Assembly: GCA_947647735.1 (NCBI GenBank)
Contig: CANSLJ010000007.1
Location: 85,071 to 149,070, forward strand
Source: an uncultured bacterium
Lineage (GTDB): Bacteria; Bacillota; Clostridia; Lachnospirales; Lachnospiraceae
DNA length: 64,000 nucleotides
Direction: 5' to 3'
Numbering within the stretch: the first letter of the stretch is position 1; every line of letters begins with the position of its first letter. The notes under the pieces are model-generated. The model saw only the letters and a program-made list of their open reading frames with translations, did not search any database and was not told the DNA's origin. Positions 27,949 to 36,747 of this stretch are shown piece after piece. Position numbers and translations under genes: made by a program.

Positions 27949-29172
27949 ATGTCAAAAAGCGCAGGGAAAAAGATGGATTATTTTGACTGGTATGCGGCTT
28001 ATCTGCACAGAACCTGTCCGGTGGCGGACGCGCATCGAGACCTTGTGACGGAGGTCTATCGGCGCCGGCTGTCGGGGGAGAAGGGCGTATTAAATAAATA
28101 TTATAAGAATGAGTTTTTGAAAAGCGGTGTAAATCTTGTGTTTGCATCGCTTTTTCCGGGCGTGGACGAGTTGGAGGCATGCAGGGAGGAAGGGCGTTTT
28201 TATAAGGGGGCTGTTCTGAGAAAGTCCATGGAGATGCTGTCGGCCTTTTATGAGGATCTGGAGGAGACAGGGGGCAGAGTGCAGCTGATAACGGACAGGG
28301 AATCTCTCTGCAGAGTTATACTGAAAAGGGGATTTTCCAGACAGTACAGGGTGGGGATGGTGCTGTACCTGGAGGGGCTGGATATGCTGGAAGGGGAACC
28401 GGAGCTGCTGTATTGTTTTTACAGGATGGGAGTGCGGGGAGCGGCGCTCACCTGGAACCGGCGGAAGGAACCGGTGAATGCCTTTGCGGAAGGGGCGCTT
28501 GTGGATGCGGGAAGACAGGTGAAAGAGCCTGCGGTGAAGGCGTTTACCGATGCGACAGATCTTATGAAAGAGGAAGGGGATAGAGATACTACGGAAGAAG
28601 GGCGGCAGGCGATCACAGACAGAGGGGTGCAGGCGCTTTTTTTGATGGAGAAGCTGGGCATGTTTGTGGACAGCAGCCATTTGAGCAGGCAGGCGGCATG
28701 GCTTTTGCCCTTTTTTACAAAAAAGCCTTACGCGGCAACCCATTCCAATGCGGCGGCGCTTCGGGAGCATCCGAGGAATTTGACGGATGATGAGATCGGA
28801 GAGATCGTGAAAAGAGGCGGCGTGATCGGTGTGAACGGGTATCGGGAAATGAACCGGAGACTTGAGAAGGATGATGAAAAGGAGAAGCACAGTGTCTGCG
28901 GGACGAAAGGCGGCACAGGTAAAGAAGGCAGGCAGGATGGGAGAAAGCCGGAGGCGGCCCTGCTATGCGATCAGATCATATATCTGCTGCATACAGCGGG
29001 TGAGGATCATGTAGGATTCGGGCTGGATCTGGGTGAGGGAAATTTATTTGACGGATATGAGAGGCTGCCGGAGGTGACGGCGGAACTGCTCAGGAGGGGC
29101 TGCTCCGTGGAGGTGGTGAAGAAAGTGCTGGGGAGGAACTGGATCCGGTTTCTGGCTGAAATATTGAAGTGA
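27949..29172 (+). CDS. Peptidase M19 family (membrane dipeptidase-like)
   Basis: 407 residues of the renal-dipeptidase-like amidohydrolase family. Metal-ligand motifs visible are ADAHRDLV (His-x-Asp, near residue 26), the metal His region in MFVDSSHLSRQA, ATHSNAAALREHPRNLTDDEI and GFGLDLGEGN near the end. It hydrolyses dipeptides, possibly from cell-wall turnover. No signal peptide is seen. A Lys/Gly-rich stretch (about 305-335) appears inserted before the last motif. Confidence 0.87.
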   Translation: MSKSAGKKMDYFDWYAAYLHRTCPVADAHRDLVTEVYRRRLSGEKGVLNKYYKNEFLKSGVNLVFASLFPGVDELEACREEGRFYKGAVLRKSMEMLSAFYEDLEETGGRVQLITDRESLCRVILKRGFSRQYRVGMVLYLEGLDMLEGEPELLYCFYRMGVRGAALTWNRRKEPVNAFAEGALVDAGRQVKEPAVKAFTDATDLMKEEGDRDTTEEGRQAITDRGVQALFLMEKLGMFVDSSHLSRQAAWLLPFFTKKPYAATHSNAAALREHPRNLTDDEIGEIVKRGGVIGVNGYREMNRRLEKDDEKEKHSVCGTKGGTGKEGRQDGRKPEAALLCDQIIYLLHTAGEDHVGFGLDLGEGNLFDGYERLPEVTAELLRRGCSVEVVKKVLGRNWIRFLAEILK

Positions 29173-29368
29173 GAGAGCGGGTATGCGTGATATGATCATG
29201 CGGAAGAATATCATAACCGATATACATCATGAAGAAAAGAGAATATCGTCAAGTGTATAATTGACGAAAAAAGTAATAAGGGATTAAAATAAAAGAAAAA
29301 TTTCTGTGGGGAATGCAATAAAAAGAGGTGCTTCTGCATTAACTACAGGAAGGGAGCAATACGGTAAC

Positions 29369-29938
29369 ATGTTTAGCCAGACATCGATGGAGAAGATAAA
29401 AGCGGACTGCAGTCCGGATGCAGTGGAGCAGTGTCTTTCCGGGATCAGAGAAAGGGATCGGGGAGCGCTGGAGGAACTTTATTACAGGACAAGTGCGTCC
29501 GTATACGGGTTTGCCCTGTCTGTCCTGAAGAACACACAGGATGCGGAAGATGTGATGCATGACCTTTATTTGCTGGTCTGGTCGGCAGCAGAGAAATATC
29601 GTGCGGACGGTAAGCCGATGGCGTGGATATTGACGGTCACAAGGAATCTGTGTTTTCAGAAGCTGCGGGAGTATCGGAAGAGATCGGATATTCCCCAGGA
29701 AGACTGGGAAGCTTATGTCAGCAGCAATGTGAATATGTCCGCGGATGATAAACTGATCCTTTTTGAGTGCCTGAAAAATTTATCGGATGAGGAGCGGCAG
29801 GTCGTTATGCTGCATGCCGTGTCCGGATTCAAACACAGAGAGATCGCGAAACTGCTCAGGATGCCCCTTTCAACTGTACTTTCAAAATATAACAGGGCAG
29901 TGAAAAAGCTGCAGAAATTTTACGGAGGAGCGCAATGA
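29369..29938 (+). CDS. RNA polymerase sigma-70 family factor (ECF-type)
   Basis: About 189 residues from ATG 29369. Region 2 (LEELYYRTSASVYGFALSVL, AEDVMHDLYLLVW, YRADGKPMAWILTVTRN) and region 4 (LSDEERQVVMLHAVSGFKHR then EIAKLLRMPLSTVLSKYNRAV) are intact with a short linker, as in extracytoplasmic-function factors. An in-frame GTG at 29306 would add 21 residues but lacks a good site; GGAAGGGAG lies before 29369. The stop overlaps the start of the probable anti-sigma gene by four bases. Confidence 0.9.
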   Translation: MFSQTSMEKIKADCSPDAVEQCLSGIRERDRGALEELYYRTSASVYGFALSVLKNTQDAEDVMHDLYLLVWSAAEKYRADGKPMAWILTVTRNLCFQKLREYRKRSDIPQEDWEAYVSSNVNMSADDKLILFECLKNLSDEERQVVMLHAVSGFKHREIAKLLRMPLSTVLSKYNRAVKKLQKFYGGAQ

Positions 29939-31302
29939 AGATAAAAGAAGCTGATGGAAATGCAAAGATAAAACAGGCGTATGCAAATGCGGTTCCGGAT
30001 ATCTGTGATGTGATCCTCTCTGACTGCGAAAACATCGCTGACGGAGAGAAAGAGAAGGTGATCATAATGGATGAGACGAAGAAGAAGAGAAATGTTGTAA
30101 AATATCTGGCGGCAGCGGCGAGCCTGCTGGTGCTGGTGGGAGCGGGAACGCTGGCGCTGAATGTTTATCAGGTGAATTATGCGGTGGCATCCACGGTATC
30201 TCTCGAGGTGAATCCGAGTATTCAGATCACAGTGAATGAGAAGGAACGGGTACTGGATGTAAAGGCGTTAAATAAGGACGGGGAGATCGTGATCGGAGAC
30301 ATGGATTTTTCGGGAAGCGATATCGATGTGACGGTCAATGCGCTGATCGGCTCCATGATGCGGAACGGTTATCTGAATGAACTGGCAAATTCGATACTGA
30401 TCAGCGTGGATAATGACGATCCCATGAAGGGGAGCGAGCTTCAGGAGAAGCTGACGGCGGAAGTGAATGAACTGCTGGAGGCGGACGGATTTATCGGCGC
30501 TGTGCTGGGACAGACGATCAACAACGATAATACTTTGCAGCAGCAGGCTGACCAGTATGGTATTACAACAGGAAAGGCCCAGTTGATCCAGCAGATCCTA
30601 AACGGCACGGAGGGACATACGTTTGAGGAGCTGGCGCCGCTTTCCATCAATGAACTGAATCTGATCATCGCTTCCGGGGCACCCGGTCTGGAAAAGGTTT
30701 CTTCTCTGGGCAATGCCAGCGACAAGGCGTACATCGGGGAGGAAAAAGCGAAGGAGATCGCGTTTGCCCATGCGGGAATCGCAGCAGAGGATATCTATTT
30801 TTATGAGATGGATATGGATGTGGAAAAGGGCGTTATGGTCTATGAGATCGACTTTAAATGCGGCGGGTATGAATATGAGTATGATGTCGATGCCCAGACC
30901 GGAGATGTGGTAAAAAATAAAAAAGAGATCGATGACGATATGCCTGCAGGGATGATAACGCCTTCGGCGGGGACTACGGCTCCGTCTTCAGGCGGGACAG
31001 GGATCTACGGCCATCACCCGGAACAACATCATGACGAATACCATTATGGGATGTATCAGCAGGGGCAGAACGGGAACACCGGAACGTCCTACGCGGCCAT
31101 AACGGCAGACCAGGCGAAGGAAATTGCTTTAAATCATGCAGGACTGACAGCGGATGCCGTATATTTTGATAAAGTGGAGCTGGATTATGATGATGGAATG
31201 CAGATTTATGAGATAGAGTTCGTCAGCGGCTATGTGGAGTATGAGTATGAGATCGACGCAGTGACGGGAGCCGTCTGGGACTATGAGTGGGATTACGATT
31301 AA
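29935..31302 (+). CDS. RsgI-like anti-sigma membrane protein with two PepSY-type domains
   Basis: 455 residues. A short cytoplasmic N-terminus, one membrane helix (about 54-75, YLAAAASLLVLVGAGTLALN) and an RsgI-like middle domain (YAVASTVSLEVNPSIQITVN onward) come first. The extracellular part carries two PepSY-like units (KAYIGEEKAKEIAFAHAGI and YAAITADQAKEIALNHAGL) separated by a His/Gln/Gly/Tyr-rich linker. Coupling to the sigma gene (4-bp overlap) argues it binds and holds that factor until an outside signal arrives. Partner and signal are inferred from position and architecture. Confidence 0.83.
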   Translation: MKIKEADGNAKIKQAYANAVPDICDVILSDCENIADGEKEKVIIMDETKKKRNVVKYLAAAASLLVLVGAGTLALNVYQVNYAVASTVSLEVNPSIQITVNEKERVLDVKALNKDGEIVIGDMDFSGSDIDVTVNALIGSMMRNGYLNELANSILISVDNDDPMKGSELQEKLTAEVNELLEADGFIGAVLGQTINNDNTLQQQADQYGITTGKAQLIQQILNGTEGHTFEELAPLSINELNLIIASGAPGLEKVSSLGNASDKAYIGEEKAKEIAFAHAGIAAEDIYFYEMDMDVEKGVMVYEIDFKCGGYEYEYDVDAQTGDVVKNKKEIDDDMPAGMITPSAGTTAPSSGGTGIYGHHPEQHHDEYHYGMYQQGQNGNTGTSYAAITADQAKEIALNHAGLTADAVYFDKVELDYDDGMQIYEIEFVSGYVEYEYEIDAVTGAVWDYEWDYD

Positions 31303-31331
31303 GGCATTGTAAAAACATATAGATACTATAC

Positions 31332-31373
31332 TGGGCATATCGGGAAAATATCCGGTATGCCTGTTGTTTTTGA
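31332..31373 (+). terminator. Terminator of the sigma/anti-sigma operon
   Basis: GGCATATCGGG pairs with TCCGGTATGCC and is followed by TGTTGTTTTTG. Confidence 0.7.
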
Positions 31374-31458
31374 GCGGATGAATACTTTACGAGCGGAATA
31401 TTTCATGGTAAAATAGTTTTCAAAAGGGAATAAATACCAGAAGGAGGTTAATAAGGGG

Positions 31459-32460
31459 ATGGCTTATATTGACAGTATAAAGGAGAAGGCAAGAAAAGAC
31501 AAAAAAACGATCGTCCTGCCGGAATCGAATGATAAGAGAACTTTGATCGCGGCGTCCCATATTATCGAGGAGGGGATCGCAGATATCATCATGGTCGGCG
31601 ATGAGGAGAAGATCATGGATGGCGCCGGCTGGCTGGAGATCGAACTGGACGGCGTGACGGTGGTAAACCCCGAAAAATGCGAAAAGTTTGATGAATATGC
31701 AAAACTTCTGTATGAAACAAGAAAATCGAAAGGAATGACGCTGGAGAAGGCGACGGAAATTCTGAAAAAGGATTACCTCACATTCGGCGTTGTGATGGTA
31801 AAGGCGAATGACGCGGACGGTATGGTGGCGGGCGCCTGCCATGCGACGGCGGATACGCTGCGCCCGTCTCTGCAGATCCTAAAGACAGCGCCCGGCGTGA
31901 AGCTGGTGTCCGGCTTTTTTATTATGGATGTGCCGAACTGCGCTTACGGCGACGGCGGGACGTTCCTCTTTGCGGACTGCGGCCTGAATCAGGACCCGAC
32001 AGCGGAGGAGCTGGCAGCGATCGCGGATTCTTCCGCGAGAAGTTTCCAGAATCTGGTGGGAAGCAAGCCCATCATTGCGATGCTGTCCCACTCCACAAAA
32101 GGCAGTGCAAAGCACACGCTGGTGGACAAGGTTGTGGAGGCGACAAGGATCGCCCATGAACAGTATCCGAACCTGATGCTGGACGGCGAACTGCAGCTTG
32201 ACGCGGCACTGGATGCGAAGGTGGCAAAGACAAAGGGTGCGCTCAGCGATGTGACAGGTAAGGCAAATGTCCTGATCTTCCCGAATCTGGACTGCGGCAA
32301 TATCGGGTACAAGCTGGTACAGAGGCTGGCGAAGGCGGAGGCCTACGGTCCCATGCTGCAGGGTATCGCTAAACCGGTCAATGACTTATCCAGGGGTTGT
32401 TCCTGGGAGGATATCGTGGGCGTTGTGGCGCTGACGGCAGTGCAGGCACAGATCATGTAA
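31459..32460 (+). CDS. pta: Phosphate acetyltransferase
   Basis: 333 residues, the short catalytic form. Recognisable segments are KTIVLPESNDKRTL at the N-terminus, GVVMVKANDADGMVAGA, FFIMDVPNCAYGDGGTFLFAD, IAMLSHSTKGSAKH and FPNLDCGNIGYKLVQRLA. It converts acetyl-CoA and phosphate to acetyl-phosphate. ackA, about 120 bp downstream, then makes ATP and acetate, the standard fermentative energy route. The intergenic segment holds two strong hairpins. The ribosome binding site is AAGGAGG. Confidence 0.96.
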   Translation: MAYIDSIKEKARKDKKTIVLPESNDKRTLIAASHIIEEGIADIIMVGDEEKIMDGAGWLEIELDGVTVVNPEKCEKFDEYAKLLYETRKSKGMTLEKATEILKKDYLTFGVVMVKANDADGMVAGACHATADTLRPSLQILKTAPGVKLVSGFFIMDVPNCAYGDGGTFLFADCGLNQDPTAEELAAIADSSARSFQNLVGSKPIIAMLSHSTKGSAKHTLVDKVVEATRIAHEQYPNLMLDGELQLDAALDAKVAKTKGALSDVTGKANVLIFPNLDCGNIGYKLVQRLAKAEAYGPMLQGIAKPVNDLSRGCSWEDIVGVVALTAVQAQIM

Positions 32461-32461
32461 A

Positions 32462-32543
32462 AGATGAGAAGAACTTCTAAGGCAGTAAAAGACACTGCCT
32501 AAGAAATTCTAATCTCATCTGGAAGAATGCTCTGCATTCTTCG
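32462..32543 (+). promoter_or_regulatory. Two consecutive hairpins between pta and ackA
   Basis: First, a long imperfect stem of about 25 bp runs from AGATGAGA (32463) to TCTCATCT (32520), with a perfect CTAAGGCAGT-type tip. Second, GAAGAATGC-TCT-GCATTCTTC (32522-32542) has a perfect 9-bp stem. Neither is followed by a T tract, so RNA processing or stability control between the two cistrons is more likely than termination. Confidence 0.6.
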
Positions 32544-32581
32544 CGCGTTGTGGAGAAAAACAAGAAAAGAGGTAGAAAGCA

Positions 32582-33778
32582 ATGAAAATATTAGTGATAA
32601 ACTGTGGAAGCTCCTCCCTGAAATTTCAGCTCATTGATTCAGAGACGGAGGCAGTGGCTGCGAAGGGATTATGTGAGAGGATCGGTATAGAGGGAAGTCA
32701 GCTGATCTATACGCCGGCGGGCGGTGAAAAGCAGGAGACGGCTGTTCCGATGGAGGATCACAAAAAGGCGGTCAGTCTTGTATTGAATGCTTTGACGGAT
32801 GAAAAAACAGGTGTTATTAAATCTCTTTCCGAGATCGATGCGGTGGGGCACCGTCTGGTGCACGGTGGAGAGAAGTTTGCTTCCTCCACGCTGGTCAATG
32901 AGGAAGTGATCGCTGCGATCACAGAGTGCAATGATCTGGCGCCGCTTCACAATCCTGCGAACTTGATCGGTATCCGCGCCTGTCAGGAACTGATGCCGGG
33001 TGTGCCGCAGGCGGGCGTGTTTGATACGGCGTTCCACCAGACCATGCCGGAGGAGGCATATCTGTACGGGATACCTTATGAATATTACGAGAAGTACAGG
33101 ATCAGAAGATACGGTTTCCACGGTACAAGCCATTCCTTTGTATCAAAGAGAGCAGCGGAGATGCTTGGAAAGCCCTATGAGGAGGCGAAGGTGATCGTAT
33201 GCCATTTGGGAAACGGTGCTTCCGTATCAGCAGTGAAAAACGGAAAATGTGTGGATACCTCTATGGGGCTTACACCGTTGGAAGGGCTGATGATGGGAAC
33301 AAGATCCGGTGACATCGATCCTGCCATCATCGAATTCCTTGCTCATAAAGAGGAAAAGAGCATTGATGAGATCATGTCCATTCTGAACAAAAAGTCCGGC
33401 ATGTACGGCCTTTCCGGTTATCTTTCTTCCGATTCCAGAGATCTGCAGGCGGCATGTAAGGAAGGAAAGCCTGAAGGCATCCGGACAGTGAAGACTTACT
33501 GCTATCGTGTGGCGAAATATATCGGCGCCTATACGGCGGCAATGAACGGTGTGGATGCGATCTGCTTTACGGCAGGCATCGGCGAGAATTCTCCGGAGAC
33601 GAGAGAAGCTGTCTGTGAGTATCTGGGCTATCTGGGCATCACGATAGACAGTGAGCAGAATAAAAAGCGCGGCGAGGATGTGGTGATCTCCAATGCGGAC
33701 AGCAAGGTGAAGGTGATGGTGATCCCTACGAATGAGGAACTGGCTATCGCGAGGGAGACAGCGGCTTTAGTGAAATAG
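32582..33778 (+). CDS. ackA: Acetate kinase
   Basis: 398 residues and full length. Signature 1 is MKILVINCGSSSLKFQLI at the start and signature 2 is YGFHGTSHSFV; catalytic and nucleotide regions include VCHLGNGASVSAV, MGLTPLEGLMMGTRSGDIDP and FTAGIGENSPETR. It makes ATP and acetate from acetyl-phosphate supplied by Pta. AAGAGGTAGAAAGC precedes the ATG. A strong bidirectional terminator follows. Confidence 0.97.
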   Translation: MKILVINCGSSSLKFQLIDSETEAVAAKGLCERIGIEGSQLIYTPAGGEKQETAVPMEDHKKAVSLVLNALTDEKTGVIKSLSEIDAVGHRLVHGGEKFASSTLVNEEVIAAITECNDLAPLHNPANLIGIRACQELMPGVPQAGVFDTAFHQTMPEEAYLYGIPYEYYEKYRIRRYGFHGTSHSFVSKRAAEMLGKPYEEAKVIVCHLGNGASVSAVKNGKCVDTSMGLTPLEGLMMGTRSGDIDPAIIEFLAHKEEKSIDEIMSILNKKSGMYGLSGYLSSDSRDLQAACKEGKPEGIRTVKTYCYRVAKYIGAYTAAMNGVDAICFTAGIGENSPETREAVCEYLGYLGITIDSEQNKKRGEDVVISNADSKVKVMVIPTNEELAIARETAALVK

Positions 33779-33787
33779 TAACAATTA

Positions 33788-33823
33788 AAAAGCAGCCTGG
33801 GAGTTTTTCTCAGGCTGCTTTAT
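33788..33823. terminator. Bidirectional terminator between ackA and the acetamidase gene
   Basis: AAGCAGCCTGGGAG pairs with CTCAGGCTGCTT, with A residues before and T residues in the loop and after. Confidence 0.88.
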
Positions 33824-33836
33824 GTTAAAGATTGAT

Positions 33837-35129
33837 TTATTCAAGGGTGTACTGTGTTTTTATGATATCCCAGAGTCCTATTTCTTTAAGCTTTGTGACA
33901 GGTGCGCGGAATGTGGCTGTAACAGTACCGGGTGCCCGGCCTATCTCCAATCCGCCCGTGATCGTCACACGGTTCATGACCTGCGGGACTGTCATGCCAA
34001 GTAACTCTGCAGCACGGTTTAATGCAGAATCGATGGCAGCATTGAGATTGGCTCCCGATCCGATAAATGAAATCGGGGCTGACTCTTCAATCGCAACATT
34101 CCACTTAGCTGCTTCTCTTGCGGCGATCAGTTTTTCTTCCTCTGTCAGCGGCCTGGCCAGATGGGGAAGATCCTCGGCAAGCGGCAGAAGAATGGGACCG
34201 CCCAGTGTGAGCCCTTTTATAACAGAAACCTGAAGTACAACTACTCCTGAAACATCTGTTGTGTGTCCTGCGATTTCGCCGTCTCCCTGCATTGCATGCA
34301 TGTCACCGACATAAACGCCTCCGCCCGGTATCCGGACTGGCGCTACTAAAACTGCTCCCGCCCGAACGCGGTTTATATCAAGATGGCCGTCTGTAACATC
34401 TTTCAGCTGTTCTGTGTTGATGCCGTATTCGTGCGGGGCATCCACAAGGAAACATCCGAAATCGCCCGCATTGTGTGAGTCCGGGGTATTTCTGGCAGGA
34501 GTTGTGCCAAGCTGGCCGACAAACGGACGCATGCGTGCGACCATTCCGGGCAGATCATCAGCTGCTAAAGCTACAACGGGGTTCTGAACCGAGTTGTCCG
34601 GCGTATGCATAAATTCTCTGCCGGCAGCGGCGGTTTTCTTTACGGCCTCGGTGTCAAGAGTTATGCCGAGTGTACGTTTTTCGTCAAAAGCGATCGTATA
34701 TCCGCTGGTAAACGCGAAGGGTGCTGCCGGTGTACCGCATTTATCGCAGACGATGGAGTCAGGACCAATGCCCTCAACATGTGTTTTTGGGTAGAGTGTG
34801 CCGCATTTTGGGCATTTACCCGCAACAAAAGGATCGCCGAGGCATCTTTCGCCAAATACACTGTCATTGCCCGATGAGGTACCGTCAGATGTGACGTTTA
34901 TGGAGATGATGCGGATCGCGATAGCATCCCCTACCTCTGCGCCGTCAACGAGAACCGGCTGAGTAACCTCATGTCCTCCCCTTATTTCCGGGGTAAGCAT
35001 CGGTCCCCAGCAGCCCGGTGCGGTATTTGCAATTATGAATCCCCCATCCCTGACCGGACCGAGCATCGGAACATCCGGGCCGAGGATGCCGTTAGTAAAA
35101 GTGTTTACCAGCAAAGTGTCTTTTGCCAT
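33837..35129 (-). CDS. Acetamidase/formamidase family protein
   Basis: 430 residues of the FmdA/AmdA fold (NTAPGCWGPMLTPEIRGGHEV, GERCLGDPFVAGKCPKCG, MHTPDNSVQN, DFGCFLVDAPHEYGINTEQL, VYVGDMHAMQGDGEIAGHTTDVSG-type region). Four cysteines as C106-x2-C109 and C128-x2-C131 probably bind a metal in a rubredoxin-like loop. It hydrolyses short amides to ammonia and the acid. It lies on the opposite strand between ackA and DUF177-rpmF, which are normally close neighbours in this bacterial group, so it looks inserted. The start follows AAGGGGGACG. Confidence 0.88.
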   Translation of the reverse strand: MAKDTLLVNTFTNGILGPDVPMLGPVRDGGFIIANTAPGCWGPMLTPEIRGGHEVTQPVLVDGAEVGDAIAIRIISINVTSDGTSSGNDSVFGERCLGDPFVAGKCPKCGTLYPKTHVEGIGPDSIVCDKCGTPAAPFAFTSGYTIAFDEKRTLGITLDTEAVKKTAAAGREFMHTPDNSVQNPVVALAADDLPGMVARMRPFVGQLGTTPARNTPDSHNAGDFGCFLVDAPHEYGINTEQLKDVTDGHLDINRVRAGAVLVAPVRIPGGGVYVGDMHAMQGDGEIAGHTTDVSGVVVLQVSVIKGLTLGGPILLPLAEDLPHLARPLTEEEKLIAAREAAKWNVAIEESAPISFIGSGANLNAAIDSALNRAAELLGMTVPQVMNRVTITGGLEIGRAPGTVTATFRAPVTKLKEIGLWDIIKTQYTLE

Positions 35130-35409
35130 AATCGTCCCCCTTTCTTATTTGAACATTTTTACCAAAAGTTTTAGCTTAATTATACTTGCTTTTGGATATT
35201 TGTCAACATATTGTCGGATGCTTGGTGTTGAAACTATAGTGAAATTTGATATTCTGTTTCAATGGTTTCAGAATCAGATGAAATGAATGGTTAAATTTTA
35301 TTTTCGAACTGCTTTAGAATTAAAAATTGCTTTAAAATTTGGGGAGAAACTGGTTGACAAATTAATGTATAACAGGTATAATATCTGGGTGTGTGAATAG
35401 GAGTTTTCT

Positions 35410-35931
35410 ATGTTAGTGAATTTAACGGAATTGTTTGCTTCACAGGCAGGGCAAAAAGAGAAAAGAGAAATTTTGCCGGAACTGGAAGTGTTTGAGAACG
35501 GTGTAGAAACTTTTAAGATTCTGCGGAAAACACCTGTGGCTTTTACTTTTACGAATCTTGCCCCCGGCAGGGTGCGTGTGGAAGGTAAAGGAGAGGTTGT
35601 GCTGGGAATGCAGTGCAGCAGGTGTCTTAAGGATGTGGAGCAGGAGATAAAGATTTCTTTTGTGCTGGATGTGGTATCACCGGAGATTCCGCTTGAAGAA
35701 GCTGATGACCAGACCTTTATGGAAGGGTACAGTCTGAATGTGGAAAGCCTGCTAAGCAACGAAATATTGATGAACCTGCCGACCAAGGTTTTATGCAGAC
35801 CGGACTGCAAAGGAATTTGCAGGGTGTGCGGAAAGGATCTGAACTTGGGAGAATGCGGATGCGATACATTCGTTCCTGACCCGAGAATGGCGGCGATAAA
35901 GGATATCTTTAACGCAAATAAGGAGGTGTGA
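35410..35931 (+). CDS. DUF177 (YceD) family protein
   Basis: 173 residues with the DUF177 pattern (APGRVRVEGKGEVVLGMQCSRCLKDVE; then CRPDCKGICRVCGKDLNLGEC). The Cys pairs suggest metal binding. It is encoded immediately before rpmF, with which it is nearly always paired, and is linked to 23S rRNA or ribosome accumulation. The ribosome binding site is AGGAG. The gap to rpmF is three bases. Confidence 0.92.
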   Translation: MLVNLTELFASQAGQKEKREILPELEVFENGVETFKILRKTPVAFTFTNLAPGRVRVEGKGEVVLGMQCSRCLKDVEQEIKISFVLDVVSPEIPLEEADDQTFMEGYSLNVESLLSNEILMNLPTKVLCRPDCKGICRVCGKDLNLGECGCDTFVPDPRMAAIKDIFNANKEV

Positions 35932-35934
35932 TGT

Positions 35935-36117
35935 ATGTCTATTTGTCCCAAGAATAAATCTTCCCGTTCGAGAAGAGACAAGAGAAGAGCAAACTGGAAA
36001 ATGTCTGCTCCGACTCTGGTAAAGTGCAGCAAATGCGGCGCACTGATGGTGCCCCACAGAGTATGCAAGAGCTGCGGTTCTTACAATAAGCGGGAAATCG
36101 TAAATGTAGAAGCGTAA
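35935..36117 (+). CDS. rpmF: 50S ribosomal protein L32
   Basis: 60 residues: MSICPKNKSSRSRRDKRRAN, then a zinc ribbon CSKCGALMVPHRVCKSCG, then RKEIVNVEA-like ending. Length and motifs are standard. AAGGAGGTG precedes the ATG. In most Clostridia plsX and the fatty-acid genes follow rpmF; here an accessory island starts right after its terminator. Confidence 0.97.
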   Translation: MSICPKNKSSRSRRDKRRANWKMSAPTLVKCSKCGALMVPHRVCKSCGSYNKREIVNVEA

Positions 36118-36130
36118 AAATGAACAAAAA

Positions 36131-36166
36131 TGAGAACCTTTCGATGATGGAAGGTTCTTTTTTGAT
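36131..36166 (+). terminator. Terminator of the DUF177-rpmF operon
   Basis: AGAACCTT / AAGGTTCT stem with a 10-nt loop followed by TTTTTT; it marks the left boundary of the accessory island. Confidence 0.88.
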
Positions 36167-36168
36167 TT

Positions 36169-36200
36169 TTGCAATTTTTAGAAAAAGCCGGAACTATATT
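36169..36200 (+). promoter_or_regulatory. Shared island promoter element, copy 1
   Basis: TTGCAA (36169-36174), exactly 20 bp, TATATT (36195-36200). The last bases before TATATT read AAAAAGCCGGAAC. It precedes the Csx20-like gene. The 20-bp spacing is too long for an ordinary sigma-A promoter, so a dedicated factor or activator is likely. Confidence 0.7.
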
Positions 36201-36299
36201 ATAAAACAGAAGGATATTAAAATAGAACACAGGGGTTTATGGATCATGAGAAATTCTGCTTCTAAAATATGTGAAAGCAGCGTGAAGGGAGACAGGACA

Positions 36300-36665
36300 G
36301 TGGATAAAACATTTGTAAATTTCACAAATCATTCTTCAGATTGTTGGGAAGAAAAGCAGAAAGAGGAAGCCCTGAAGTATGGGAAAATAACAGATATTGC
36401 ATTTCCGGCAGTAAACCCGGAAGGGGATGAATCCTATATTGAGAAACTGACGGAAACATGCATGGAGAAGATTATGAGTCTGCATCCGGGTGCGGTGCTC
36501 TGTCAGGGGGAGTTCTGTTTGTCATACCGGATCGTGCGGAGACTGTGTGAAAAGGGTATTCCTGTTTTGTCAGCCTGCAGCATGCGTATTGTGAAGGAGG
36601 AGGGGCGGAAAAAGGAAGTGACTTTTGAATTCAGACGATTTCGCAGATACGAGGCAGAATTGTAA
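36300..36665 (+). CDS. Possible Csx20-type CRISPR ancillary protein
   Basis: 121 residues from GTG 36300. The pattern FVNFTNHSSDCW, KYGKITDIAFPAVNPEGDE, AVLCQGEFCLSYRIV and GIPVLSACSMRIV recalls a small alpha/beta family found beside type III CRISPR systems, which I associate with Csx20 and possible cyclic-oligoadenylate (ring nuclease) chemistry. That assignment is from memory and not certain. The GTG has AAGGGAG 8 bp upstream; in-frame ATGs at 36120 and 36246 have weak sites, and the family begins at VNFTNH. Shared promoter copy 1 lies upstream. Confidence 0.55.
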   Translation: MDKTFVNFTNHSSDCWEEKQKEEALKYGKITDIAFPAVNPEGDESYIEKLTETCMEKIMSLHPGAVLCQGEFCLSYRIVRRLCEKGIPVLSACSMRIVKEEGRKKEVTFEFRRFRRYEAEL

Positions 36666-36747
36666 ATTTGCAGAAATCAGTAAGTGTTGTCATAAAAGAA
36701 AACGGAAAATCAGCAGTGTGTAAAAAAGCGGGCTTTCAGTATAATTT

